Source: Limnohabitans kasalickyi
GTDB taxonomy: Bacteria > Pseudomonadota > Gammaproteobacteria > Burkholderiales > Burkholderiaceae_C
Direction: 5' to 3'
Length of the DNA stretch: 64,000 nucleotides
NCBI GenBank assembly: GCA_965234325.1
Contig: OZ248407.1
Span: 1,798,001-1,862,000 of the forward strand
Both the position numbers and the translations under genes were made by a program. A model generated the notes under the pieces. That model was not told the origin of the DNA. It saw only the letters and a list, made by a program, of their open reading frames with translations, and did no database searches. Each line of letters starts with the position of its first letter. Position 1 is the first letter of the stretch. Positions 26,103 to 35,474 of the stretch are shown here, one piece after another.

Positions 26103-26912
26103 TCAGACTTGTTTGGTCGCTGCGGTTTGGGCCGCCTGCGACATGGCTTTGGCGATGCCACGCAAAATGTGAATTTCTTCTTGTGTGACCTGGGCGCGGT
26201 TGAACAACTGGTTCAAACGAGGCATGAGTTTTTTAGGGGCTTGTGGGTCTAAAAAGCCAATATCGGTGAGCGACTGCTGCCAGTGATCGAGCAACCCTGC
26301 GAGTTGCTGGGCGTCGGCCAACGGTGTGACCTCTGGTACTGAGGCTGTGCGTGCAGTAGCGGTCGCAGATAGGGGTGCGGGTGCGGCATCGGCAGACGGC
26401 AACATCGTGACAAGTCCGCCCAAAGCCTGTCGCCAGTCGTAAGCCAACACTTGCACAGCGGCCCCCAAATTGAGTGAGCCAAATTTTGGGTCTGTCGGAA
26501 TGCTCAAGCACGTGTGGCAGCGGTACACGTCCTCGTTGCGCATGCCAAAACGCTCGGAACCAAACAAAAACGCCACGCCGAAGTCTGGGTCGTTGAGGTG
26601 ATCAGCGGCCAAAGTGGCAAAGTGGGGGCGAGGTTCTAAGGTGGGCGGGCCAAAGTCGCGGGGGGTCATGGCGGTGGCACACAGGTGGGTCATACCGTCC
26701 AAAGCTTCGTCCAGTGTGGCCACCACGCGGGCGTTGGCCAAGACATCGAGGGCACCACTGGCGCGCTGGATGGTCTCTTCGCGGCGCAGCACGTTGTCCC
26801 AACGGGGAGCCACCAGCACCATGTCGGTGAATCCCATGACCTTCATGGCACGGGCTGCGGAGCCCACATTACCAGCGTGGCTGGTGTGGATGAGGATGAA
26901 TCGGGTTTTCAT
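26103..26912 (-). CDS. trmJ: tRNA (cytidine/uridine-2'-O-)-methyltransferase TrmJ
   Basis: SpoU/TrmH-family (SPOUT) methyltransferase that methylates the 2'-O of tRNA position 32. Residues 1-165 form the knotted domain: ILIHTSHAGNVGSAARAMKV at the start, LFGSERFGMRNED near 115 and CLSIPTDPKFGSLNLGAAVQ near 135. An Ala/Thr-rich linker near 185-205 precedes the C-terminal helical extension typical of TrmJ. The gene lies divergently from suhB, as is frequent in betaproteobacteria. Confidence 0.93.
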   Translation of the reverse strand: MKTRFILIHTSHAGNVGSAARAMKVMGFTDMVLVAPRWDNVLRREETIQRASGALDVLANARVVATLDEALDGMTHLCATAMTPRDFGPPTLEPRPHFATLAADHLNDPDFGVAFLFGSERFGMRNEDVYRCHTCLSIPTDPKFGSLNLGAAVQVLAYDWRQALGGLVTMLPSADAAPAPLSATATARTASVPEVTPLADAQQLAGLLDHWQQSLTDIGFLDPQAPKKLMPRLNQLFNRAQVTQEEIHILRGIAKAMSQAAQTAATKQV

Positions 26913-27016
26913 GACGGAGATGTGAGTGTTAGCGCGTAAAATACTGATCTATTGTCGCCGCCCGCATCGCCGGGCGTTCATCTTCGGCCTGGTTGGGCCA
27001 GCTCTTCACAAAATCT

Positions 27017-27907
27017 ATGTCGTCCTCTTCTGTACACCCCATGCTCAACGTGGCCGTCAAGGCTGCACGCGCCGCAGGCGCCATCATCAACCGCGCGGCC
27101 CTCGACGTGGAAGCTGTGCGTATTTCACAGAAGCAAGTGAACGACTTTGTGACCGAGGTTGACCACAACAGCGAACGCATCATCATCGAGACCCTTTTGG
27201 GCGCCTACCCAGACCACGGCATCTTGGCCGAAGAGTCAGGCGCCACACACGGCAACCCCGACGCCGACCACATCTGGATCATCGATCCGCTTGATGGCAC
27301 CACCAACTTCATTCACGGCTTCCCTTTTTACTGCGTGAGCATTGCGCTGCAAGTGCAAGGTCGCGTCGAACAAGCCGTGGTGTATGACCCCACCCGCAAC
27401 GATCTGTTCACCGCTAGTAAAGGCCGTGGCGCATTCATGAACGACCGCCGCATTCGCGTGAGCAAGCGCACCCGCCTGGAAGAGTGCTTGCTGTCCACCG
27501 GCTTTCCCTTCCGCCCGGGTGACGACTTCAACCGATACCTCAGCCTCATGGGGGACTTGATGCAACGCACCGCCGGTCTGCGCCGTCCCGGTGCAGCCGC
27601 GCTCGACTTGGCCTATGTGGCGGCGGGCTTTAGCGATGGCTTCTTTGAATTTGGCTTGAAGCCTTGGGACATGGCCGCGGGCGCTTTGCTGGTTACCGAA
27701 GCCGGTGGCTTGGTGAGCAACTTCACTGGCGAGGGCCCCTACCTTGAGCACGAAGAGTGTTTGGCGGCGCCGCCTCGCATTTACGCCCAATTGGTTCCGC
27801 TCACGGCAAAGTATTCAAAGTTTGCGGGCGTGGACGACAAGCGTGCAGCCAGCACGGCAGCCAAGACGTTGAGCGTGTCGCGCGCTGCGCCAGACGCGCC
27901 GCTTTAA
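27017..27907 (+). CDS. suhB: Inositol monophosphatase family protein SuhB
   Basis: Mg2+-dependent inositol-1-phosphatase; in E. coli SuhB also joins the rRNA antitermination complex. Metal-ligand motifs are clear: AEESG near residue 70, IDPLDGTTNFIHG near 88 and KPWDMAAGALLVTEAGG near 215. Start chosen at ATG 27017 (MSSSS), with ATG 27041 (MLNVAVKAARAAG) as alternative; TTG at 26993 is less likely. About 296 residues; the C-terminal 30 residues are Ala/Ser-rich. It is divergent from trmJ. Confidence 0.94.
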   Translation: MSSSSVHPMLNVAVKAARAAGAIINRAALDVEAVRISQKQVNDFVTEVDHNSERIIIETLLGAYPDHGILAEESGATHGNPDADHIWIIDPLDGTTNFIHGFPFYCVSIALQVQGRVEQAVVYDPTRNDLFTASKGRGAFMNDRRIRVSKRTRLEECLLSTGFPFRPGDDFNRYLSLMGDLMQRTAGLRRPGAAALDLAYVAAGFSDGFFEFGLKPWDMAAGALLVTEAGGLVSNFTGEGPYLEHEECLAAPPRIYAQLVPLTAKYSKFAGVDDKRAASTAAKTLSVSRAAPDAPL

Positions 27908-27964
27908 CGAAACAAGCGGCTGCCGGGCCATAGCAGCAAGCCGCACCCACTGCCCCATGGGCAA

Positions 27965-27986
27965 AGAAGCCTGATATAAGGCTTCT
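27965..27986 (+). terminator. Stem-loop after suhB
   Basis: Perfect 8-bp stem AGAAGCCT/AGGCTTCT with hexaloop GATATA, 58 bases after the suhB stop. No T run follows, so termination efficiency is uncertain. Confidence 0.45.
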
Positions 27987-28002
27987 CAATCGGCATATGC
28001 GA

Positions 28003-28014
28003 GTAAACGCTAAC
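28003..28014. promoter_or_regulatory. LacI-family-like operator upstream of the sugar operon
   Basis: GTAAACGCTAAC matches the CG-centred palindrome of LacI/GalR-type operators (GTAAACGTTTAC) at 10 of 12 positions. It is about 58 bases before the ABC binding-protein gene; an ACGTTTAA half-site lies near 28050. No LacI-type regulator gene is in the window, so the assignment is tentative. Confidence 0.35.
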
Positions 28015-28071
28015 GAAATGACGCCATTGGCAGGCCTATCATTCATCATACGTTTAACCCAAGGTGCCTGC

Positions 28072-29361
28072 ATGTCTAAGATTAAGTCCAACGTTCGTTG
28101 CCACTCCTTACAAGTTTTGAGCATGGCCTTGATGGCCGCAGGCGCCATTTCAGCGCAAGCACAAGAAGTTCGTGTCATGTGCTACCAAGATGGCGTCGAA
28201 TGTGATGTGACGGCTGAATTGGCCAAGAAGTTTGAAGCACAAAACCCTGGCATCAAAATCGTGGTCGATGCCGTGCCTTACAAGACCATTCTTGAGCAAC
28301 TCCCCGTTCAATTGGCCGCAGGACAAGGCCCAGACATTGCGCGCGTGACCGACTTGGGCGGCTTATCCAAGTTTTATTTGGACATTTCGTCCCACATCAA
28401 AGATCAAAAATATTTCGATGCACAATTTGGCAGCACTGCCGGATGGTTGAGCCCCAATGCCGGGGACAAAGGCATTTATGGCTTTATGTCTCAACTGACG
28501 ATGACAGGCCCATACGTCAACAAAACCCTGTTTGAACAAGCCAAAGTCGCGCTCCCCGGCCCCAAAGCGACATGGGATGAATGGGTTGTCGCCGCCAACA
28601 AAGTCGCCAAAGCCACGCAAACCAAAGCAGCCATGGCCTGGGACCGCTCGGGGCACCGATTTGCGGGTCCCGCCATCAGCAACGGCGCTGCCATTTTTGA
28701 TGCCAAGGGCGATTTGACGCTGGATGCGGGCTATAAAACCACGGTCAACAAATTTGTAGGCTGGCACAAAGACGGCACCCTGCTCAAAGAAGTATGGGCA
28801 GGCTCAGGCGGTTCCACTTATGCCGACTCGATTGGTGAATTCATCAACGGCAACACCGTGATGGTCTTGTCTGGGTCATGGCAAATTAACCGTTTGCAAA
28901 AAGACATCGGCAACAAATTTGACTGGGTGGCCGTGCCAAACCCTTGTGGCGTAGCCGCTTGCACCGGCATTCCCGGAGGCGCAGCTTGGGTCGCGTTGAA
29001 AACCAGCAAGTCGCCCAAAGAAACGGCCGCCTTCTTGAACTTCATGGCTGCTGAGGCCAACTATGCCGATTTCATCGCCAAAACAAACAACATTCCAGCG
29101 CACGCTGGATTGGCCAAAAAAGGGGTGAATTACGTCAATGCACAACCCGCTGCTCGCGCAGCCTTGGGCATTTTTGGCTCTGGTGTGGCTCAGTTATCAC
29201 CCGTCGCCTACAAATTCCAAGGCTACAAATACAACCGCGCCCTGATGCTGCCGACCGTGTCACGCGTCACACAAGCCTTGGTGGGTGAATTGAGCACCGA
29301 CGAAGCCCTCAACAAAATCAATACGGATATGCAAGACGCAGTAAAACAAGCGCAAAAGTAA
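28072..29361 (+). CDS. ABC sugar transporter substrate-binding protein
   Basis: Periplasmic family-1 solute-binding protein (MalE/UgpB type) of 429 residues. Start at ATG 28072 with AAGGTG upstream; Sec signal peptide about residues 1-30 ending AISAQAQE. The segment QLAAGQGPDIARVTDLGG near residue 85 and LSGSWQINRL near 265 are typical of the family. The sequence reminds me of digalacturonate/oligosaccharide binders, but the GH31 enzyme in the same operon suggests an alpha-linked gluco- or xylo-oligosaccharide. First gene of a five-gene operon. Confidence 0.88.
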   Translation: MSKIKSNVRCHSLQVLSMALMAAGAISAQAQEVRVMCYQDGVECDVTAELAKKFEAQNPGIKIVVDAVPYKTILEQLPVQLAAGQGPDIARVTDLGGLSKFYLDISSHIKDQKYFDAQFGSTAGWLSPNAGDKGIYGFMSQLTMTGPYVNKTLFEQAKVALPGPKATWDEWVVAANKVAKATQTKAAMAWDRSGHRFAGPAISNGAAIFDAKGDLTLDAGYKTTVNKFVGWHKDGTLLKEVWAGSGGSTYADSIGEFINGNTVMVLSGSWQINRLQKDIGNKFDWVAVPNPCGVAACTGIPGGAAWVALKTSKSPKETAAFLNFMAAEANYADFIAKTNNIPAHAGLAKKGVNYVNAQPAARAALGIFGSGVAQLSPVAYKFQGYKYNRALMLPTVSRVTQALVGELSTDEALNKINTDMQDAVKQAQK

Positions 29362-29370
29362 GTCGGCGCT

Positions 29371-30348
29371 GTGCGTTTTCTCGCGTTCTTTTTTAACCTT
29401 TTTGAACCCGTCTTCCGATTCAGCCAGAAGTGGCTGGGTCAGTCGCGTCTTGCTTGGTTATTCGTTGCGCCCAACTTGTTGGTGTTTGGCGTGTTCACTT
29501 TTTTGCCGATCATCATCAACGTGCTCTACGCCACGTCGGCAGGTGTGGCGCTCATGCCCTCAGAGCGGCCTTATTCAGGCCTAGAGAATTTTGAAATTCT
29601 GTTTGAGTGCCGCGACTACTTCGATTTTCAAAGTTGCCGCAAAGACGTCTTTTGGCGTGCCATTGCCAACACCCTGAAATTCAGCGCCATTCAAGTCTCG
29701 CTGATGGTGTTTTTCTCGCTACTCACCGCCTTGGTCTTGAACCGAAAAATCATCGGTCGTGGTTTTTGGCGTGGCGTTTTTTTCTACCCTGTGCTGCTCT
29801 CGCCGGTCGTGGTTGCCTTGATCTGGAAATGGCTGCTGCAAAGCCAAGGCGTCTTTAATGCGGTGTTGATCTCGATGAACCAAGGGCCGGTCGATTGGCT
29901 CACAGACCGACATTGGGCTTTCTTTTGGACCATCTTTGTGTCGATTTGGGCACACATGGGGTTCTACACACTCATCTTGCTGGCGGGTCTACAAGCTATT
30001 CCCAAAGATGTGTATGAAGCCGCCTTGATGGACAAAGCGTCGCCTTGGCGCACGCTGACCCACATCACCCTGCCCTTGCTGATGCCCAATTTGATTGTGG
30101 TGCTGGTACTGGCCATGATTCGCGCCGTTCAAGTATTTGACGAGGTGTTTGTGCTGACAGGCGGAGGCCCAGGCTCGGCCACCACCTTCATCGTGCAATT
30201 CATCTACCAAACAGGCTTTGCGGAGCAAATTCATTTGTATGGCTTGGCTGCTGCCGCCTCCTTGGCATTGGCAGTGGGCTTGATCCTGCTCACGCTGCTG
30301 CAACTCAAGTTGACCCGAGCCACAGACGCTGGCCAAAAGGTGCGCTGA
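29371..30348 (+). CDS. ABC sugar transporter permease (MalF-like)
   Basis: Inner-membrane permease of 325 residues starting with GTG 29371, ten bases after the binding-protein gene. Six or so membrane helices; the EAA loop EAALMDKASPWRTLTHITLPLL near residue 215 docks with the ATPase. FVLTGGGPGSATTFIVQFIY near 260 is typical of MalF/UgpA proteins. A cysteine-flanked stretch between helices 1 and 2 (FECRDYFDFQSCRKD near 80) is predicted periplasmic and might form a disulfide. Confidence 0.9.
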   Translation: MRFLAFFFNLFEPVFRFSQKWLGQSRLAWLFVAPNLLVFGVFTFLPIIINVLYATSAGVALMPSERPYSGLENFEILFECRDYFDFQSCRKDVFWRAIANTLKFSAIQVSLMVFFSLLTALVLNRKIIGRGFWRGVFFYPVLLSPVVVALIWKWLLQSQGVFNAVLISMNQGPVDWLTDRHWAFFWTIFVSIWAHMGFYTLILLAGLQAIPKDVYEAALMDKASPWRTLTHITLPLLMPNLIVVLVLAMIRAVQVFDEVFVLTGGGPGSATTFIVQFIYQTGFAEQIHLYGLAAAASLALAVGLILLTLLQLKLTRATDAGQKVR

Positions 30349-30349
30349 C

Positions 30350-31396
30350 ATGGTGTTGAAATTTCTCACCCGCACACGACATGCCCAACGCTTCGGCTGG
30401 ACTGATGCGCTGAGCTATGCGTATTTGGTAATTGGCTTGTTCACCTTGTTTGCACCCGTGGTGTGGGTGCTCATGTCGTCCTTCAAAACAGAAGCGGCGA
30501 TCGGCGAGTTCCCCCCGACCTTCTTGCCCTACACACAGCGCACAGTTCAGGTCGACAACTACCCTCAGCCCTTGCCCTTGTTCAACGTCACGACGGAGCA
30601 AGGCGTGGTCAAGCCCATGGCACAAGTCAGCCGCATCGGGATCATGGCGACCATGGTCGACCCAGCCAAGCCTCAGGAAACGCTTCAAGTCAACATTCAA
30701 AAACGCCAACCCATTCGTGAATTAAGTTTCTCCACGAGCAACTACACCGAGCTGTTTGGGAAGTTTGCGTTTGGCAAGTACTTGTTCAACAGCGTGTTCA
30801 TCACGGTCGTGGCCACGGTGCTGACCTTGCTCTTCAATTCGATGGCTGCGTTTGCTCTGTCTAAGTACAAATTCACAGGCCAAAAGACAGTGTTTTTGCT
30901 CATCATCGCAACCCTGATGATTCCACCCACCATCGTGTTGGTGCCTATCTTTTTGGTCATCAACTCTGTGGGCTTGCTCAACAGCCTGTGGGGCGTCATC
31001 TTGCCCGCTGTGGCCACACCCACGGGCGTGTTTTTGCTGCGCCAATACATGCTGACCATTCCCGACGAATTGCTCGAAGCGGCGCGCATGGACCATGCGA
31101 GCGAATGGCGTATCTACTGGCGCATCGTGTTGCCTTTGAGCGCCCCTGCCTTGGCCGTGCTGGCTATTTTCTCGGTCATGTGGCGTTGGAACGATTTCTT
31201 GTTGCCTTTGATCGTTCTGTCCAAGTCTGAGTTCTTCACCTTGCAATTGGCTTTGAACTCATTTCAGGGCGAACTCAACACGCAATGGCATTACTTGCTG
31301 GCCATGACCGTCATCACGCTGCTGCCCATCACCTTGGTGTTTGCCTTCTTGCAGCGCTACATCACCACAGGCATTGCCAGCGCCGGTGTCAAATAA
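30350..31396 (+). CDS. ABC sugar transporter permease (MalG-like)
   Basis: Second permease, 348 residues, beginning one base after the previous stop. EAA loop EAARMDHASEWRIYWRIVLPL near residue 243. It is longer than typical MalG proteins (about 280-300): between helix 1 (near 25-42) and helix 2 (near 145) lies a periplasmic stretch of about 95 residues, including the FPPTFLPYTQRTVQVDNYPQ region, that may contact the binding protein. Confidence 0.9.
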   Translation: MVLKFLTRTRHAQRFGWTDALSYAYLVIGLFTLFAPVVWVLMSSFKTEAAIGEFPPTFLPYTQRTVQVDNYPQPLPLFNVTTEQGVVKPMAQVSRIGIMATMVDPAKPQETLQVNIQKRQPIRELSFSTSNYTELFGKFAFGKYLFNSVFITVVATVLTLLFNSMAAFALSKYKFTGQKTVFLLIIATLMIPPTIVLVPIFLVINSVGLLNSLWGVILPAVATPTGVFLLRQYMLTIPDELLEAARMDHASEWRIYWRIVLPLSAPALAVLAIFSVMWRWNDFLLPLIVLSKSEFFTLQLALNSFQGELNTQWHYLLAMTVITLLPITLVFAFLQRYITTGIASAGVK

Positions 31397-31410
31397 CTCG
31401 GGGATTTTCT

Positions 31411-32448
31411 GTGTCCACGCTCGAACTTCACGCTGTCACCAAATCATTTGGTGAAACACACGTCATTCAACCTATCGACCTGAAGGTCCAGCACGGCGAG
31501 TTCATGGTCTTTGTAGGGCCGTCGGGCTGTGGCAAATCCACCTTGCTGCGCATGATCGCGGGTTTGGAAGACACCACCGCTGGCGACATCTTGATCGACA
31601 ACGAGGTGGTCAACACCGTGTCGGCTGCGGATCGAGGTTGCGCTATGGTGTTTCAGTCTTACGCGCTTTACCCCCACATGAGTGTGTATGCCAACATGGC
31701 CTTCGGCCTTGAAAACATGGGCATGCGCAAAGACCTGATCCAAGAGAAAGTCACCGCAACGGCCAAACTGTTGCGCCTCGACCCTTTGCTAGACCGACGC
31801 CCCACCCAGCTCTCTGGCGGTCAACGTCAACGTGTTGCCATTGGGCGCGCCATTGTGCGAGAGCCCAAAATATTCTTATTTGACGAGCCCTTGTCCAATC
31901 TCGATGCCGAGTTGCGCGTCTCCATGCGCAGCGAACTGCGCGAGCTGCATCACCGCTTGGGGGCAACCATGATTTATGTCACCCACGACCAAGTCGAAGC
32001 AATGACTCTGGCAGATCGCATCGTGGTGCTGCGCCAAGGACAAATTGAACAAGTGGGTTCACCGCAAGAACTCTACGAACGCCCTGTCAACACATTCGTT
32101 GCGGGCTTCATTGGCAGTCCGCGCATGAACTTCATTCCGGTCAGCAGCTTCTCGGGCCTGCCCGCCGATCAATTTGCACCAACAGCACACACGCACACGC
32201 TGGGTATTCGTCCCGAACATTTCATGACGTGTGCCGCACACGAAGGCTTGACCCTGACGGTGACCAACACCGAGTACATGGGCTCTCAAACCTTGGTGCA
32301 AGCCACCTTGCAAGACGGGACAAAGATTGAGGCTCTGCTGAAAGACACGGCACCGCCCGTACTCCATCAAACCCTCTCGTTGAAAACAACTGGCGCGCAC
32401 ATCCACACGTTCGATGCCAACGGCAAAGCCCTAGGAAACCACGCATGA
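31411..32448 (+). CDS. ABC sugar transporter ATP-binding protein (MalK/UgpC-like)
   Basis: ATPase of the sugar importer, 345 residues. GTG 31411 is taken as start, preceded by GGGGA; the frame remains open further upstream inside the permease gene but that part is not homologous. Walker A GPSGCGKST near residue 37, signature LSGGQRQRVAIGRAI near 135, Walker B FLFDEPLSNLD near 156 and VTHDQVEAMTLADRIVVL near 190. The C-terminal 110 residues form the regulatory OB-fold of MalK/UgpC. Its stop overlaps the GH31 start by four bases. Confidence 0.92.
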   Translation: MSTLELHAVTKSFGETHVIQPIDLKVQHGEFMVFVGPSGCGKSTLLRMIAGLEDTTAGDILIDNEVVNTVSAADRGCAMVFQSYALYPHMSVYANMAFGLENMGMRKDLIQEKVTATAKLLRLDPLLDRRPTQLSGGQRQRVAIGRAIVREPKIFLFDEPLSNLDAELRVSMRSELRELHHRLGATMIYVTHDQVEAMTLADRIVVLRQGQIEQVGSPQELYERPVNTFVAGFIGSPRMNFIPVSSFSGLPADQFAPTAHTHTLGIRPEHFMTCAAHEGLTLTVTNTEYMGSQTLVQATLQDGTKIEALLKDTAPPVLHQTLSLKTTGAHIHTFDANGKALGNHA

Positions 32449-34583
32449 CCCCCTGGACCGCAGAACAATGGGCGCCACATGCGCAAGGCGCAGACGTCCA
32501 TCTCAGCTCACGCGGCAATCTGCGTTTGCGCTTTTTGAGCGACCGCATGGCACGCGTCACCTTCCAGCCCAAAGATGGCTACCGCGAGCCCAACACCTGG
32601 TCCATTGCACCCCTCAGCGCACCCACGCCCAGCGACACACCATGGCAAGGTCGCCATCGCGATGACCTGTCGTGCTTTGCAACGCCTGCGGTGGCGCACC
32701 AGCACAGCCAAGGTTTGCAAACCTTGTCCACCCCTTGCTTGCAGGTCGAATTGCACACACACCCTTTGCGCTTGGTGTGGCACTGGCAGCAAGACGGCCA
32801 AGACGAGGTGGTGCTGTCTGACCGGTCTACCAGCGCTTACCTGAGTGACAAGCGCACGGGCGCGTTGCGGCATTACATCCAACGCGACGATGCCGAAAAG
32901 TTTTATGGCTTGGGTGATAAAACAGGCCCGCTCAACCTCAGTGGTCGGCGTCTGCGCACCCTAGCCATGGACTCGCTAGGCTACGACCCCGAACACGGCG
33001 ACCCACTGTATAAACACTGGCCTTTTGTGTTGAGCCGCACACCCAACGGAAAGTGGCTGGGTCTTTATTACGACACCTTGGCCAGCTGCACGTTTGACTT
33101 TGGCTGCGAACACGACAACTACCACGACTTTTACCGCTACGTCGACATCGACGACGGTGACCTCGACTACTACGTGATGGTGGGCAATACCCCCGCTGAA
33201 GTCATCCAGCAATTCATGACCTTGATCGGTGGCACGCACTTACCACCGCGTTGGACCGTAGGCTACGCCCAAACCGCCATGGGCTTGGCAGACTCACCCG
33301 ATGCGCAACATCAACTGTCCAACTTCATTGATTTAACCCAGCAGCACAAATTACCGGTGTCGGCATTTCATTACGGCTCGGGCTATTCCTCACGCGGCAA
33401 ACGCCGCTACGTTTTTACGTGGAATCACGACAAGTTTCCAGACCCCAAGTCCTTGAACCAAAAATTTCATGCACACGGCATGCACTTGGTGGCCAACATC
33501 AAGCCGTGCTTGCTGGACGACCATCCCGCGTTTGAGGGACATATCAAAGACGGCCTTTTTATTCAAGACAACGCACAGCAAGCCGTGGTCGAACCTTATT
33601 GGGATGGTCAAGGAGCCCACTTGGACTTCACCAACCCCAAAGCTGTGCAATGGTGGCAAGACCAACTCAAAGCTCAAATTTTGGACATGGGCTTTGACGC
33701 GGGCTGGAACGACAACAACGAATACGCCATCCTCAACGAAGACGCGCAATCCAACGGCTGGGGCCAAGCCATGGCCATGCACCGCTCGCGTCCCTTGCAT
33801 GCCTTGCTGATGACCCGCGCCACCTTTGAGGCGCAAGAACAAGCCTTGGGCCGCGACCAAGTGTTCACCGTCACACGCGCAGGCCCACCCGGCATTCAGC
33901 GTTACGCACAAACTTGGTCGGGTGACAACACCACCAGTTGGCGCACGCTGAAATGGAACATTCGCACCGGCCTGCAAATGAGCTTGTCAGGCATGTTCAA
34001 CGTCGGCCACGATGTGGGCGGTTTTTACGGACCCCTGCCCGATCCGGAGTTGTTTTTGCGGTGGGTGCAAGCGAGTTGTTTGAACCCACGCATGGTCATG
34101 AACTCGTGGAAACCGGGCAATGCCAGCAACTTGCCGTGGATGCACCCCGAGGTCAAAGACGATGTGATTCGTGCCATCGAGTTGCGCTACACCTTGATGC
34201 CCTATCTGTGGTCTTTGTTTGAACGGGCGTCGTCACACCACGAGCCCATCATTCGACCGACGTTTTACGACTTCCCGGACGACGCGCAGTGCTTTGAAGA
34301 CAGCGACGATTTCATGCTGGGTGCATGGCTGTTGGTCGCGCCCGTGGTGCACGCGGGCCAAACCACGCGTGAGGTTTATTTGCCCCAGCTGGCCCAAGGC
34401 GAGTGTTGGTTTGACTTTGAAACCGGCGAACGTTTTACGGCAGGACAAACCCACACGGTACCAGCCCCCTTGAACAAGTTGCCTTTGTTTGCACGCCAAG
34501 GTGCACGCATTGCCTGCGCTGCGCCACAAGCTGGACACGTGGCGCGGTTTGACGACCCCGTTCAGACAACCCGCAAGTTCTGA
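32445..34583 (+). CDS. Glycoside hydrolase family 31 protein (alpha-glucosidase or alpha-xylosidase)
   Basis: Retaining alpha-glycosidase of 712 residues, without a signal peptide, so cytosolic. It would cleave the oligosaccharide imported by the ABC system encoded just upstream. The catalytic nucleophile is probably Asp 423 in GWNDNNEY and the acid/base Asp 494 in TWSGDNTTSW. The N-terminal beta-sandwich (residues 1-230) contains FYGLGDKTGPLNLSGRRLR near 150, typical of family 31. A C-terminal beta-domain follows the barrel. Specificity (glucose versus xylose at the non-reducing end) cannot be fixed from sequence by eye. Confidence 0.9.
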   Translation: MTPWTAEQWAPHAQGADVHLSSRGNLRLRFLSDRMARVTFQPKDGYREPNTWSIAPLSAPTPSDTPWQGRHRDDLSCFATPAVAHQHSQGLQTLSTPCLQVELHTHPLRLVWHWQQDGQDEVVLSDRSTSAYLSDKRTGALRHYIQRDDAEKFYGLGDKTGPLNLSGRRLRTLAMDSLGYDPEHGDPLYKHWPFVLSRTPNGKWLGLYYDTLASCTFDFGCEHDNYHDFYRYVDIDDGDLDYYVMVGNTPAEVIQQFMTLIGGTHLPPRWTVGYAQTAMGLADSPDAQHQLSNFIDLTQQHKLPVSAFHYGSGYSSRGKRRYVFTWNHDKFPDPKSLNQKFHAHGMHLVANIKPCLLDDHPAFEGHIKDGLFIQDNAQQAVVEPYWDGQGAHLDFTNPKAVQWWQDQLKAQILDMGFDAGWNDNNEYAILNEDAQSNGWGQAMAMHRSRPLHALLMTRATFEAQEQALGRDQVFTVTRAGPPGIQRYAQTWSGDNTTSWRTLKWNIRTGLQMSLSGMFNVGHDVGGFYGPLPDPELFLRWVQASCLNPRMVMNSWKPGNASNLPWMHPEVKDDVIRAIELRYTLMPYLWSLFERASSHHEPIIRPTFYDFPDDAQCFEDSDDFMLGAWLLVAPVVHAGQTTREVYLPQLAQGECWFDFETGERFTAGQTHTVPAPLNKLPLFARQGARIACAAPQAGHVARFDDPVQTTRKF

Positions 34584-34661
34584 CGCTGCTGCGCGACACA
34601 AGCGCTGGGCAAATTACGTCGTTACGCAGAAGACGCACGCTTTGCTACGCTGAATGGGCCT

Positions 34662-35444
34662 TTAATCGTGCTTGTGCAAAGCGCGCCAGCCCAATCGCAG
34701 GTCTAAAGCCTCGGATTTGCGCACGACAGACTCGTAGCCCATATCGCCGAAATCGGCGGCATCTAAATGCAAATAATTGGCTGACTTCACACTGGGTTGA
34801 GGCCAGCTGTCGGGAGGCGTTGGTGCAGACGCTTTCAATTCAAAACGCACGGTCGTTCCACCCTTCGCTTCACGCACCAAGAGGTGAGGCAGTTGCAAAG
34901 CCGGCCACCAATCTACCGTCACGCGTTCTCGCCCCAATTGCCCACGCAAGCGCACACGAGCTTGACTTCCTTGGCCGTAGCGGGACACCACCTTGAGTTG
35001 CGACAACTCAGTGGGGTCGACAAAGTGGGATAAAGCAGCCCAATCCACTTTGACGTCCAAGGTGGCCAACTCACCTGTGCTGTAGTCGACCACACGCTCA
35101 TCATCGTGGAAGACACGTTCAAAACTGATGCGCTGCTGCGCATCGCGAAACCACAATTCGTCCACCGAGCCTTTGAGCAAAGCCACGCGTTGCGCATCAC
35201 GGTAAAAGTACCAAGTGAGACGCTGTGGTTTAGCACGGGACAAACCAGCACCTGGACGATCAACGGTCACGGCATAACGCGCAGCCACTGGCGCAGATTC
35301 AGCGCTTAAGCCCAATAGGTCAGATAGCCCAGATGAGCCAATTGAACTCGTCGAACCGCGCTGAACATCATGCGCTTGAGCCGCTGCGGCCAAAATGCAA
35401 ACCGTGACCAATAACAGCAGAGACTTAGTCAAGTATTTTTTCAA
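34662..35444 (-). CDS. Secreted protein of unknown function
   Basis: Not recognised. 260 residues; a clear Sec signal peptide (KKYLTKSLLLLVTVCILAA, cleavage after AAQA near residue 24) and then a globular, mostly beta-looking domain with many Trp and Arg residues, including WYFYRDAQRVALLKG near 80. The only start codon in frame is TTG at 35444 because a stop precedes it upstream without an ATG, so translation is probably weak. It lies 30 bases downstream of alkaline phosphatase on the same strand, suggesting a shared transcript and a possible role in phosphorus scavenging or envelope work. Confidence 0.7.
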   Translation of the reverse strand: MKKYLTKSLLLLVTVCILAAAAQAHDVQRGSTSSIGSSGLSDLLGLSAESAPVAARYAVTVDRPGAGLSRAKPQRLTWYFYRDAQRVALLKGSVDELWFRDAQQRISFERVFHDDERVVDYSTGELATLDVKVDWAALSHFVDPTELSQLKVVSRYGQGSQARVRLRGQLGRERVTVDWWPALQLPHLLVREAKGGTTVRFELKASAPTPPDSWPQPSVKSANYLHLDAADFGDMGYESVVRKSEALDLRLGWRALHKHD

Positions 35445-35474
35445 AATGATGGCTCGCCAATTGAGCTACAGCGA

